A DNA stretch of 64,000 bases from Volutella citrinella (lineage: Eukaryota > Ascomycota > Sordariomycetes > Hypocreales > Nectriaceae): the NCBI GenBank assembly GCA_034401135.1, contig JAWZSP010000008.1, positions 1,488,001 through 1,552,000 of the forward strand. Direction: 5' to 3'. Below are positions 32,976-43,688 of the stretch, piece after piece; position 1 is the stretch's first letter, and the number at the start of each line of letters is the position of its first letter. The position numbers and the translations under genes were made by a program. The notes below the pieces were generated by a model, which worked only from the letters and a program-made list of their open reading frames with translations, had not been told where the DNA came from and did no database searches.

Positions 32976-35900
32976 CTAGACGCCACCGACACCACCATCT
33001 TCCAGTGTCTCGTCCCAGCCGCCAGTCTGGAGGAGCCACTCGCCCAGTCGTTCCTTGACCTGCGTCACGTTCTCACCCAGCGCACTCTGCCACTGGTCTT
33101 GCACCACGCGCACCTTTTCCTTCAGATCTTCAGTCAGCCGGCGATCCTCGGCCACGCGCAGCTGCTGCGCTCGGGCATCGCGCTCATTCTCTGCGATGGG
33201 CGTGCCATCAGCCTCAGCTGTCTGCGACGCTAGCACCTTGGCTTTGGCCATCACAACTGCCTCCTTGACCTCGTGCAGCAGGCAGAGTAGGTTCGTGTGT
33301 GATTCGATGAACTGGTACGTGCTCTTCTCCGCATGTAGCAGTAAGCTGAATAGGTACTGCATCGGGTGGTTGCGGTATGCTGGATTCTCCTCAATTTCGG
33401 ATGCTGGAATCTGTACGTTGAAGCCTTCGAGATCTAGTGGGATGTGCTCGAGCACTCCGCAGAGCGGCGGGGCAATGTCCCAGAATGCCGACAGCTGGAG
33501 TGCGACTCCGTGTTGCACAGCTTCCTCAAGCACCTCCCGGAGGGAACGTGCCCGGTCCAGTACTTCGTGGGCGTATGCATACTCACGCTTCGCTGCATCT
33601 TCGGCGAAGAAAGCCTCTGCTGACTTGAGTTTCTCAGTGTTGCCAAAGAGGCGATATGGCGTTAGCACGACCTCACAGTAGCGGCTGTTGCGGTCCGAGA
33701 GGAGGTCGTAGATGGAGCGATGGAGGCCTTCCCGGGCTTCAAAGATCCACTTGAGTAGCGTCAGTTTCTCCAGCAACTCAGGACGATCGTCGCCCTCCTC
33801 CTGGGGCATATCGGCATCGTTTTGGCCATTATCGAATAGGTGCTTGGCCAGATTGTCAAACAGCTCGGTCGCACGGGTGATGCGAGCCGTGAGAAGCTCG
33901 TTCAATGGAAGCACCACTTTGTTTTGGAAATGCTCGTACTCCGTCTTTTCCAGCTCCTTCTTCTGCTCAACTTCCCGGGTCTGCGCGTCCGATTCAATGG
34001 CAGCAGCATCGGCATAACTGATCTTTCCACTACCGATATCTTGCTGCAGGTTGGCCCTAAGCGCCTGCCGACGCTCAGCCGCCGCCTTGGAAAACTGTTC
34101 GCGGCGCTTGGCGCTCTCGACAGCAAACTTTTCCTTGGTGGTACCCATTTCCGACAGCTCGCTCAGTGCCCGGACCGCGGTGCGGGTTTCCGTCAGCTCA
34201 GGGTGATTGTTGTTGACGGCTGGGTGGTGTCTAGGATAAGGGGGCGGCAGTGTGACCAGACGAGACACATCCAAGCATTCGCGATTAACCGTCGAGCATG
34301 AGGGGCTGGAACCAACAGGCGTGTCCAATGGACCGCAGAATTGTGGTGTCAGGCTGGGATCTGACTGATCATGCCATCCCGTCTTTTCCGGCGGATACTC
34401 TGAAGCAGAGCCTTGATCGCTTGCACCCCCATGGCTGCCTGTGTTGGGATCATCGGCCCATTGCGTCTTGGGCACGCCCATGTATTTGGACTCCCGCTTC
34501 GACCGTTCCATCCCAGAGGGCTCGCCCTGTGAATCTACTTCCCACCAGCGACTCGGAGGTCGTCCTCGGGAGCTGCCATTGTTGTCGCTGACACTCATGC
34601 TGAGAATAGGGGACAGGGAGGGCATGTAACCATGGGTGTAATTGATGTTTGGTGGATTGCCGCTCGGAGACACCGGGATGCTGGCGGATCCAGGTGCGGA
34701 TTGAGAGTGTCCCTCGCCGCGTGAGCCAATGGAGCCACGATGGGAGCGATTGGGGTCGGATGAGTTTGGTGTCCATTCGTCCTGTGATGCCGACGACTCA
34801 CGTCGGTCTGGCGCAACCATGGGCCGGAACAGGTCTCGGGTGTGATCAAAGATCTCGGATCCCATGGCACCAATAGCGCTCGAATACCTCTCTCTTCGAA
34901 TTCGGGACTCGTTAACAATGAAATCTGCGAACAGGCGGACCCTATCGGCGTCGGTGTTGGCAACTGCTTCCTTGCTAGCGAACGCTTGAAAACGCTCGAT
35001 GGTTCCTGCTGCAAACTGCTCAGCTGTCTGTGTAACAACAATGTGCTTGGCTATCGGAGTTGCCGCGGACGCTGATATAGGCGGACGAGAAGCTGATGCT
35101 GACCGAGTGCGCGGAGGAGGTGTTGGCAGGGCCTTGGGTGCGACTGTGGAGGAATTGCTGGGCCCATAGTGGGATTGCTTGGTTGGCGGAGGAGAAAAGG
35201 GCGGAGTCTCTGCTTCTAGAGGCAGCTTGCCAGAGGGAGGGGCTCTGGGAGTTGAGTTTCGAGAATCCGGATCGATCTGTGGTCTGCCTGCGCTGCGAGG
35301 GGTGGATCTACCAATGGTTGGTCGCCTTGTAAGACCGCTTGAATTGCTAGGTACCACGATATCAGAAATGCCCTTTGGATTGGTCACTTCATCAATATTT
35401 CGAATGCTAAGTCGATTTCGACTCTCTGTCCGCCGTTGTATGATAGTCTTGTCATGCCGAACCGCTCCGGTCCTGCTTAGGCCGGCACTCCCAGTGGATG
35501 GCCCGGCTTCCGCTTGACCAGATATGTTGGCAGTGGTTGTGTCTACACTGAGTCCGCGTGAACGGCCGCGTGTGAGAGGTGGAGTCGGTCGGTTGTCTGG
35601 GTCAACCCAGTCCAACGGGGTAGGAGGTACAGGGCCAAGTGAGACGACACCAGAGGGAGGAGGACGTCGCGTAGGTGGTGAAATTATTGGCACAGTATTC
35701 CGGTCCATTGGTTGAACGCTCTGAGATCGTGACGAGGGTGGAGGAGGACCTGGCGGAGGCGGAGGCAGAGGCATGCCGGGCTCCCATCGGGTTTGCGACG
35801 CAGATCGTGATCGTGCTGAAGTCGGAGTGTCAATGGCTCCCGTCGAGGCGGCTCTTCGAGCTGCCGGCGGGCCATGCTGTGCGTAACCAACCATGGTGTT

Positions 35901-36554
35901 GTCTATTCGCTCTTGAACATGAAACGAAGGCGCCATCATGCTCTGCCTCTGCTGAGGTATGGGTGGATGAGGTTCGGGAGGACTTGGATTATGATCCGAA
36001 TCCCTTCGACGACTCAACGATGTGAGTCCAAAACGCCTATCTCGAATGGTTCCTCGGCCAGTGCCGGCAGCTCCTGGTGGAGGAGGAAACGAAGCCTGAG
36101 CACCTTGGGGCTCGGGGGATGGCCTATGGGCATTGGTATTGATACGGGGCGGCGGCGTCGACACTGTCGCTCGGGCGGGCTCAAAGGCTGTGCTCATGGG
36201 CCGGCTTCTGGGCGGGCTGTATGGCGGGGGAGGAGGAGCAGCGGCTGCTACTGTGTTTGGTTAGACATGATGCCAGAGATAGTGTATATCAGCTGCCAGT
36301 AACTCACCTGGGGCATCTCCAGAGTACTGGAGCTGCTGCTCCGGGGTCACGACAGGCGTGGCAATCCATTCTTGGGGATTATAGGGCTGGATCGCGCTGC
36401 TGGGAGTCTGAACGGGCATGACGTGCGTGGAGCTCATGGACACAGCAGACAGCGGCGTTGCGGCTGACGGGTTGTAGACACCGAGCAGAACGGGCGAGGT
36501 GATGATGGGATTGAGGCCCTGGCGGAGTCGCGCTGGATCGCGAGGGGAGGTCAT
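32976..36554 (-). CDS. Unrecognised protein: proline-rich N-terminus, coiled-coil/helical C-terminus
   Basis: Exons (minus strand) are 36554-36308 and 36250-32976, about 1,173 residues. The donor ccag|gtgagt is clear. The acceptor is either the CAG ending at 36251 or the TAG ending at 36248, differing by one residue. An ATG at 36197 would give a shorter product, but the upstream exon is in frame and reads as protein (MTSPRDPARLRQGLNPIITS, YNPQEWIATPVVTPEQQLQY). Residues 1 to about 470 are disordered with polyproline stretches (PPPPPGPPPP) suited to SH3, WW or EVH1 partners. A helical segment (AAGTIERFQAFASKEAVANT) and ERYSSAIGAMGSEIFDHTRD follow. The last about 400 residues are Glu/Lys/Arg-rich and helical (KEKFAVESAKRREQFSKAAA, QKKELEKTEYEHFQNKV), ending LGEWLLQTGGWDETLEDGG. 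I recognise no named domain. A cytoskeletal or polarity scaffold would fit, but that is inference only. Confidence 0.82.
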
Positions 36555-39500
36555 GGTGACGGAGGGAGGAGCAGCTCGTCGAGGGCTGGCTCCCACGGAC
36601 CGACACGGCAGCCGGCGTGGTGGCTGCAGGCAGGAGGAGCCGCAATGGCTCACAGGCAAGCACCTCAAGCAGGCAGGCAGGCAGCGCTGCTAGCAACTGA
36701 CGGGAGCTATCCACCTGGCACCTGGTCCCGGTCGTTTGACGGCACTGGTACTGGTACTGATACTAACGGTACTCGCTTGGTACGGCCCAGCCGCCTGTCG
36801 CGGCGTCTCCCAGGTTCGTCGAGCAGAGGGTGCCTCTGCTTGGCTTCGCGCGCGGCTCTAGTGTCAGCTGCAGTGCGTGGGGTGCTGGGCTGGGTCGAGG
36901 CGTAGAAAGGTGAGACGATGCTCAGACGAGCCGTGGCGAGAGACGACGAGACGAGACGGCGCCCTGGTCGATCTCCATGCGCGCGCGCGCTTCTGGGCTG
37001 TGAATGGGCGGACGAGGTGCGGAGATGCAGTCGTGGCCCTCTTGCCTTTGCGCGCGCTTGCTTGCAGAGCGTCTTTCTGGCTTGCAGCCTCCTCAATTGC
37101 CCGTCTGCCGGGGCTTCGGACGAGGTGTAAGAGGATGGGTGCATCCAGAGGGTTGGGATTGGAGGGGTTGGCTGCGCGGTGTGTGCTTGAAGACCGTCAA
37201 CAGCGGCGGCTGGGGAGGGGCGCACCCCGCGACACTTGGCCCGCTCACTGGACGAACAACCACGCCCGCTGTTGGCAGTGGACAAGGGCGGCGGCGGCGG
37301 CGGCTACTGGACAGCCAAGACGCCCGGTCCAGCAGTCCAGGACGAGTATAGCACTGAATGCCTGGCGGCCCTGGGTATCATGCAGAACGCAGTAGTCTGC
37401 AAGCGGTACATCGGGCATGGGAACATGGGATCAATCATCCAGCCATGGTGTGGTGGATGCACGTGTGGGACGCTTGCATGAGGCACCCGACAGGGGTCCG
37501 GCTGTTCTGAACTTTTGAAGCAGCGCACTCCATGGCAGGCAAGGCCGTACCAGTAGCACTACTAGTGGAGGAGTTGCGGTACATGGCTTGGTGCGTTGAA
37601 GCAGTAGATGAGATCGCTGTTGCAAGAGCAGCAAAGTTGCCCCGCAGGACATGCACCTCATGCTCCATGGCACTGTTGAGCACTGGGAGGAGCTACTATG
37701 GATGACTTTCATCCTGAATATCTATTTCTGCGTTCCGATCCAGCACTGCTCTGATTCTGAAGTATCACTCCAGCCAGGGAACCTGTCGTCAGGTATATGG
37801 TCCATCCCCCGCTCACGACCCCCTGCCTCTGTCATCTTTTGGCCTTACCGACACTTGTTCGGTGACAATGGGTTGAGTTAGGGCTACTACCTGAAGGGGC
37901 CAACAGTCTGAGCGATCCCTGCTGCTAAGAGAAAAAATCTACCACTCTGCGATCGCCTTCACGCAAGGGATGGTCACAGAAGCGCGGGATTCTAGCCCAA
38001 AAAGCGCAAATGGCGAACACACCCTGGCGTTGAGGTCGAGTCTAAAAGGCTGACGAGCGGCGTGCCAGATGTGAATAGGGGCCCCTCCCGCACCGCGATT
38101 GGTGCGACCCGAAGCTAGTGCGCTATATATAGCACTCCTCCGTGGCCGACCGGGATTGTGATTGGCGTACCGCTCGACAATGCGGGTGAGGGTGGGTGTC
38201 GGCGCTTAATAGCCTCGCAGGCCCCTCTACCGTACTCAAGAATGAGACCAGTGAGATGTGAGGGATGGACTGTCCGGGACAGAAGTCGAACCCATCGACG
38301 GCCCGGAATCCTGCCACGCCTATGCTTAGTTTTACGGCTACCCAGGGCATGACTAAAAGAGGCATGGGTTTCCCAGAGTGACCGTTGCATGTGTGAGCAT
38401 CAGGCGACGCAGGTGAGGCCAAAGCACCAAACGTGATACGTACTGATGTCCTCTTCTTGTCAAACCCCTCCGCTTTACGATGCTGATGTCTCAAGTGGGT
38501 CGTTGGGTCGAGTCCAACAAAGCACCGTGGTGATCTGCAGTGTTTCGCCTCGCGTAACAGCGAAACTGCACGTTTTGATGCGGTGCGAGTCAGAACTGGA
38601 TTCCGTGTACAGTACGCAGGAATACAATAGCCGCTTGGAAGACGCTCGAGGGACTCACATCCAATGGGGTATCTCTTGAGGAACCCGCTGACCCCAGTCT
38701 CCACACATCTGCTCGTCTCTTGTTGATGCCAACTGGAGCCACATGTAGCTCTCCCCAAACGCCATGACACGGAGCAAACCCCGGTTGCATTTGCATCCTA
38801 ACCTGCTGCTAACCACCGGGTGCCAAGCCGATTAGATCCCGGCATGGGCCGCATTATGGGCCGACTGCTCCCACATATCTACTATGTCGAAGATGGAAGC
38901 GTTCCAAACGATATTAATAGCTGCCGGCGCTTGCCTCGCGCCGTCTGCTGCAGGCCAACGCCAGGGTGTACCGTGTTGATCGGCCAAAGCATGACCTCGA
39001 TCCGTGGTCGTATATATGTAAGTCCTGATTCTGATGTGGAGGGGTGGTCATGATCGACTCGCTCGGCATGTAATCGCTGACAGACACGGAGCTGGAACCC
39101 AGCAGCCGCCTTTACCTCCACCTCCAATCCAACAGCCTTGATAAAGCAAATGCGAATCTCGCTTGGTATGAAATCCCCATAGGCATGCCGCGTGCGGCCA
39201 GGGGTCTGTTCAACCCCGCTCTTCGCTCCTCTGCCTACCTTGGAAGCTCTCGTTGGAAACCTCCCGTTAGAACAGGCGCCAGATTGGGTCGCAGTCCACG
39301 AGTGCCAGCTGTCTGGGCTGCGCCTAAAGCTGTCATGATTGCTCATGATCCATCAGTACTTGCACGACAGCGGGCTACTAATCTTCGGCGAGGAGAATGA
39401 CAGCTCACGGCAATGTCACCAAGCTTTGCACGCTGTTGTCGCGTGCTGTGCGACCGCTGTCCGCAACACGGCGCCCGTGAGCCTGGGCCCCAAGCCGCGG

Positions 39501-39872
39501 GCTGGAGACCCGAGAGAACAGTTTCCGACTTCTGTCAGCTCGTGGAAGGCCTCACACATGTCGAACCCGAGCCTGTCGACCGTTAACGAGCTTGATGCCT
39601 GACGCGATTCTCTTGGTGTTTTTCCCTGAGGGACGAGGCTGGGGCTTGGCAGGAGGAAAGGAGCCCCACAATCGGGCAAAGTGGGGCACGAGGCTCGGGC
39701 TTGTGCAAAATTCTAGAGGCTTCTGAGGAGCCTCCGTTTCTCCTCTTCTCCTCCTCTTTTCTTCATTCCCATTGACTTTGCCCAACCCTCCTCCTCCTTC
39801 CTCTCCCAACCTGTGCTCCCGCTTCAGCTCATCGCTCAATCGCCACCACACGCCGCAGCTCTCCTCGAATTT
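36555..39872. other. Intergenic region between divergent genes, no gene seen
   Basis: About 3.3 kb. The left kilobase is CAG/CTGC-rich and GC-rich, presumably promoter and leader of the minus-strand gene starting at 36554. The segment 39720-39872 is a CTCC-rich pyrimidine tract that looks like the AHA1 leader. Frames of up to 215 codons on both strands show no domain or splice logic. Confidence 0.5.
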
Positions 39873-40095
39873 GTAAGTACTATGCATGCTTATCCCGATT
39901 TGCACCTCCTGCACCCATCTTCCATGATGAGATACCAGCTGGCACCAGTCATAGAGTGACTTGTACTCCCTTCATTGATGACCGTTATGCTGTGGTCTAA
40001 GACCATCTCTGAACTCGCACCTGCGAGCATTTTGTTGTTGTTCCAATCGCGCTTCACCTCTTTTTCTTGGTTGATCTGAGGCTGACCCTGTGCAG
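39873..40095 (+). other. Probable 5' UTR intron of AHA1
   Basis: A perfect donor (ttt|gtaagtac at 39873) and a branch site plus acceptor (gctgaccctgtgcag ending at 40095) enclose 223 nt upstream of the AHA1 start codon. A second acceptor-like gtcttag ends at 40107. The intron lies wholly in the presumed leader, between a pyrimidine-rich tract and the ATG at 40150. Confidence 0.5.
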
Positions 40096-40149
40096 TTTTT
40101 GTCTTAGGAATCCCATCTTCGCTCGACCCGAGCACCCGACATACACACA

Positions 40150-41310
40150 ATGGTTCTTCACAACCCCAACAACTGGCATTGGGTCAACAAGGATGTGTCG
40201 GCATGGGCTAGGCAGTACCTCGATGGCTCTCTGACCAAGCTCGAGGCTGAGAAGGGCGATGTCAAGGCCAAGATTAACAAAGTCCAGAGCATGGACGGTG
40301 ACTGTGATGTGAGCCAGCGTAAGGGCAAGGTCATTACCATCTTTGACCTGAAGCTTGTCCTCGAGTACACTGGTAAGATTCAGTCCTGCGTACTGGGCAA
40401 CATTGACCTCGGCTAACCCGCCCGAAGGCTCTGCCCCGGGAGAGGACGACGTTTCGGGCACGATTACCGTGCCCGAGGTTGCCCACGACACGGACGAGGA
40501 TGAGTACGTGGTACGTGATTCTTCCATTGCTGTTCATCCGCCGTGTTCGTCGTAGCAACTAGCTAAGCCCATCGTAGTTTGACGTAGACATCTTCGCCGA
40601 GTCCAAGGAGAAGCAGCCCGTGAAGGATCTTGTCCGCTCCGTTCTTGTGCCCCAGCTGCGTCAGGAGTTCCAGAACCTGGCCGGCGCCCTCATCGCCGAG
40701 CACGGCAAGGATATCCAGCACGCTCCTGGCTCCAACCCGTCGAGCGGTTTCTCAACTCCCAAGGTCCACCCCCAGCAGGCTGCTCCCGCCAAGACTGCTT
40801 CCACCACCAGTGCACAGACCAGCGCTGGCGAAACCGTGAACACCACCACCGTGACCGACAATGAAGAGTTCCGCACTACTGCTGAGGAGCTTTACCAGAC
40901 CTTCGTCGACCCTGCTCGCATCGCCGCTTTCACTCGATCCCCTCCCAAGGTCTTTGAGGGTGCTAAGAAGGGTGGCAAGTTTGAGCTGTTTGGTGGAAAC
41001 GTCTCTGGCGAGTATCTCGAGCTCGAGTCGCCCAAGAAGATTGTCCAGAGCTGGCGCTTGAACCAGTGGCCTGCCGGACACTTCTCCAAGCTGCAGATTG
41101 AGTTCGACCAGAACGACGTCGACCACGTCACTGTTATGCGAGTCACCTGGGAAGGCGTCCCCGTTGGCCAGGAGGACGTGACAAAGCGCAACTGGCTCGA
41201 ATACTACATTAAAAGCATCAAGACCACCTTTGGGTAAGTCCTGTCGTTGTGACTGTTAAAGGTTGATTGTGCTGACAAGTTTGCCCTCCAGTTTTGGAAC
41301 TGTTCTGTAA
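40150..41310 (+). CDS. AHA1: Hsp90 co-chaperone AHA1
   Basis: Exons are 40150-40372, 40428-40510, 40578-41233 and 41292-41310, giving 326 residues; the last exon adds only six codons (FGTVL after the split Gly). Aha1 binds the middle and N-terminal domains of Hsp90 and stimulates its ATPase. The N-terminal conserved NPNNWHW motif is at residues 5-11, followed by the Aha1_N domain (about 12-155), which continues through WARQYLDGSL, KGKVITIFDLKLVLEYTGS and EDEYVFDVDIFAESK. A Ser/Thr/Pro-rich linker (about 160-200) leads to the AHSA1/SRPBCC domain (about 205-326), with TTAEELYQTFVDPARIAAFT, GGKFELFGGNVSG and NWLEYYIKSIKTTFG. All junctions keep frame. Heat-shock regulation would be expected, but I did not identify heat-shock elements with confidence. 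Confidence 0.95.
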
Positions 41311-41665
41311 TCGAAGACGAAACGAAAGCCTCGTATATAGAGAGCGGAGGAGCGATCGTGGAGTCGAGGAGTTTTGGAGAGGCCTTACAAAATCTATGCG
41401 CTCTAGATGGGGGTAGTGATTGGGGACTAGCATCGCTACTATGGCGGCGGGAGACAAGAGTTGGGTCGTCTTGAGTGGTCTTCGCAAGACCTAGAAGCGC
41501 GTGGACATGATTAACATGAGCAATATGAACTATATAATCTAAGAATTTCCTGACGAGTGAAATCCCGAACCCTGCAAACAGCTCAATGGCAATGGTCTAA
41601 TTTGAGACTTGCAATGGAGTTGCTAGCGGGATGATTCCGACTCACGGGCTGTTATATGAGAAGGG
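41311..41665. other. Convergent spacer between AHA1 and SWF1
   Basis: A 355-bp spacer of two 3' untranslated regions; no gene is seen. Confidence 0.6.
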
Positions 41666-43016
41666 CTATCTACTGTGGCGCCCTCTCTCAGCAACGGGTT
41701 CATCATTTTTGTTCCCGAACCTGTAATTGGGGATGAACACGTCTAGCAGGTTGTCCATGAACCCGAGATCGTATAGGTTTTCCACTTCGGTGAGGCTCCA
41801 AACCTTCTCCCACGGCCCTTCGCCGGGGAGGGGGGCCGAGTTGGCAGGCGGTGGCTGCCCATCATATGTGGTGATCAGGACCTGCTGCGTCTCCACCGGC
41901 CACCGTGTGTGTCGTGGCTCGATGTGCTCGTTCTTACGCCTGTTCGCAGGCATGGAGCGGCGGTGGACGTATCCGTCGTGCATGTCCTCCTTCCACTCAG
42001 ACCATTTGAGCGACTCATTGGTGGTGGTGCCGCCCCAGATTAGATAGAGGGTGTAAATAAGCAGACCCCAGACGAGTGGCGTGATGAAGATGGCAAGGAG
42101 CGTCGTGGCACCCAGGTTGACATTATCCTGGATGCCCCAGCCCCAGACGGCCATGTACTGTGCCGTGGTCAAGTACTTTGGTTTCCAAAATTTCCAGTAC
42201 GGGCTGACTCTCCTCATGCGGGCCATGATGAGCCCAGTACCGAGCACGGCGCCATAGGTAACAACGATGCCAGTAGTGAGCAACAGCATGACAAAGTAGT
42301 GCTGGTTGCCGTATCCCACGCACGAGTTAATGAAGATGCAGTGGTGATCGGCCCGGGCGATGCAGCGCTTGCAAATGCTGCAATGCTTTGAGCGGGCGGG
42401 CTTGATGAAGCGACAAGTCCGGCATTTCTTGCCAGGCTGGTAGAGCGAGTAGTCGTACGGGTAGAGCGACATGTGGTAGGCGTGATTCTCGGGCGTGATG
42501 TAGCCTGGGTCTGCGGCGCAGGCGAGATAGAGGAAGAGGTAGGGAAGCATCACAGCGATGCTGGCGAAAACCTTGGAGGCGGTGCCGAGTCGCGACCAGG
42601 CCGCAGGAAGAAACATAAACTCGGAGCCGCCGAGAATGACGAGGAAAAATATCTAGAAAGAGATCTCAGCTCCAACTATTCCGGCAGGTTGGTTCGTAGA
42701 CATGGACTTACGACTACGGTCCAATGCCTCTCATGCATCAAGTAGTTGCCCAACCATGACAGGCCCCCGAAGACTCGGCCGCCGGTGAGGGCTCTATCCA
42801 CGGCGGAAACAGCATTGGGAATATGGACTATCAGCAGCCTGTGCAGACTTGCAATGGGTGTGTTTCTACCAAGCGCAATCGTCAGCTCAAAGCCCTGGGT
42901 CAAAGATGACTAGGCACAAACACCCACCTTAGAGCGGGCAATCTCCCGAAGAATGCCACGAACACCAGGAATGAAATAATGAGAATAAGTATGACGAGCG
43001 ACTTGAGCGAAATCAT
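41666..43016 (-). CDS. SWF1: SWF1-like DHHC palmitoyltransferase
   Basis: Exons (minus strand) are 43016-42928, 42865-42712 and 42652-41666, giving 409 residues, with introns of 62 and 59 nt. DHHC enzymes attach palmitate to cysteines; yeast Swf1, in the endoplasmic reticulum, acts on SNAREs such as Tlg1, near the membrane. An N-terminal hydrophobic helix (LVILILIISFLVFVAFFG) is followed by the Swf1-like segment NTPIASLHRLLIVHIPNAVS, further membrane segments, and the cysteine-rich core CRTCRFIKPARSKHCSICKR with DHHC at 183-186 and NSCVG after it. Two hydrophobic helices follow (YFVMLLLTTGIVVTYGAVLG; LGATTLLAIFITPLVWGLLI). The C-terminal tail ends in a conserved NLYDLGFMDNLLDVFIPNY stretch. 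The DHHC cysteine is intact. Assignment to SWF1 rather than another DHHC protein rests on the DHHCIFIN context and tail. Confidence 0.88.
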
Positions 43017-43688
43017 GATGGCTGTAGTCCGCCGCCGCCGCAAGGAAGCATTGCCTCCTGTGCAAGGCTCGCTCTCAAAGAAGGAGAAAAGTGACAGCTA
43101 AGCGTTTCAGCAGGAAGACGGTCTCTGAATCCGGAACCTCCGGCCTAGGAGCACATGGCTGACAGGGCGCATTCGCGAATGATGTCAAAAATATGCGAGG
43201 AGATAATTGGAAGATCTGACTTGTTCTCAATTTAGATGTGTTCAGGCACGCCAAGTACACGTCCTCCCATCGTGGCTTGGAGAATACTCCACGGGTAACG
43301 GCACCGTGCCTGTATGCTTGTACCGAGAGATGCCGCTCGGATAAGTCAATGCGGGATCAACACGCTTGAAAATGGGGCACGTGATTGCGTGGCGCGTCCA
43401 GCGACGCGTTGGGTCATCCACTTGCCTCTGGCATAAGTCACGATTGGAGAGAGCCCCGAAATCAGACTGGACCAAGGGCAAGGGGAGGCTTCGCAATGGT
43501 CGTATGCTCTGAGTCGAGGGATGCGACAACGAAAACCGCCCCCGCCGTGATTTTTTTTTGCTCAGGTCTGCAAATGCTTTGACGTGGCCTGCGTCCACTC
43601 CCGTCATCTTCACCAAACGCCCAACACGCGACGCTGCATGACGTAGCTTCTCGTTTGCACATAGCCAAAACGAGTGTCGTTCCGTGCC
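43017..43688. promoter_or_regulatory. Shared divergent promoter of SWF1 and RAP1
   Basis: A 672-bp interval between two outward-facing start codons. It contains a 9-nt T run near 43551 and no supported gene. I make no specific factor-site call. Confidence 0.45.

Noticed and set aside
38240..38300. tRNA-like gggttcgac on the minus strand
   Set aside because: The flanking bases do not pair as a T stem and no complete cloverleaf can be drawn.
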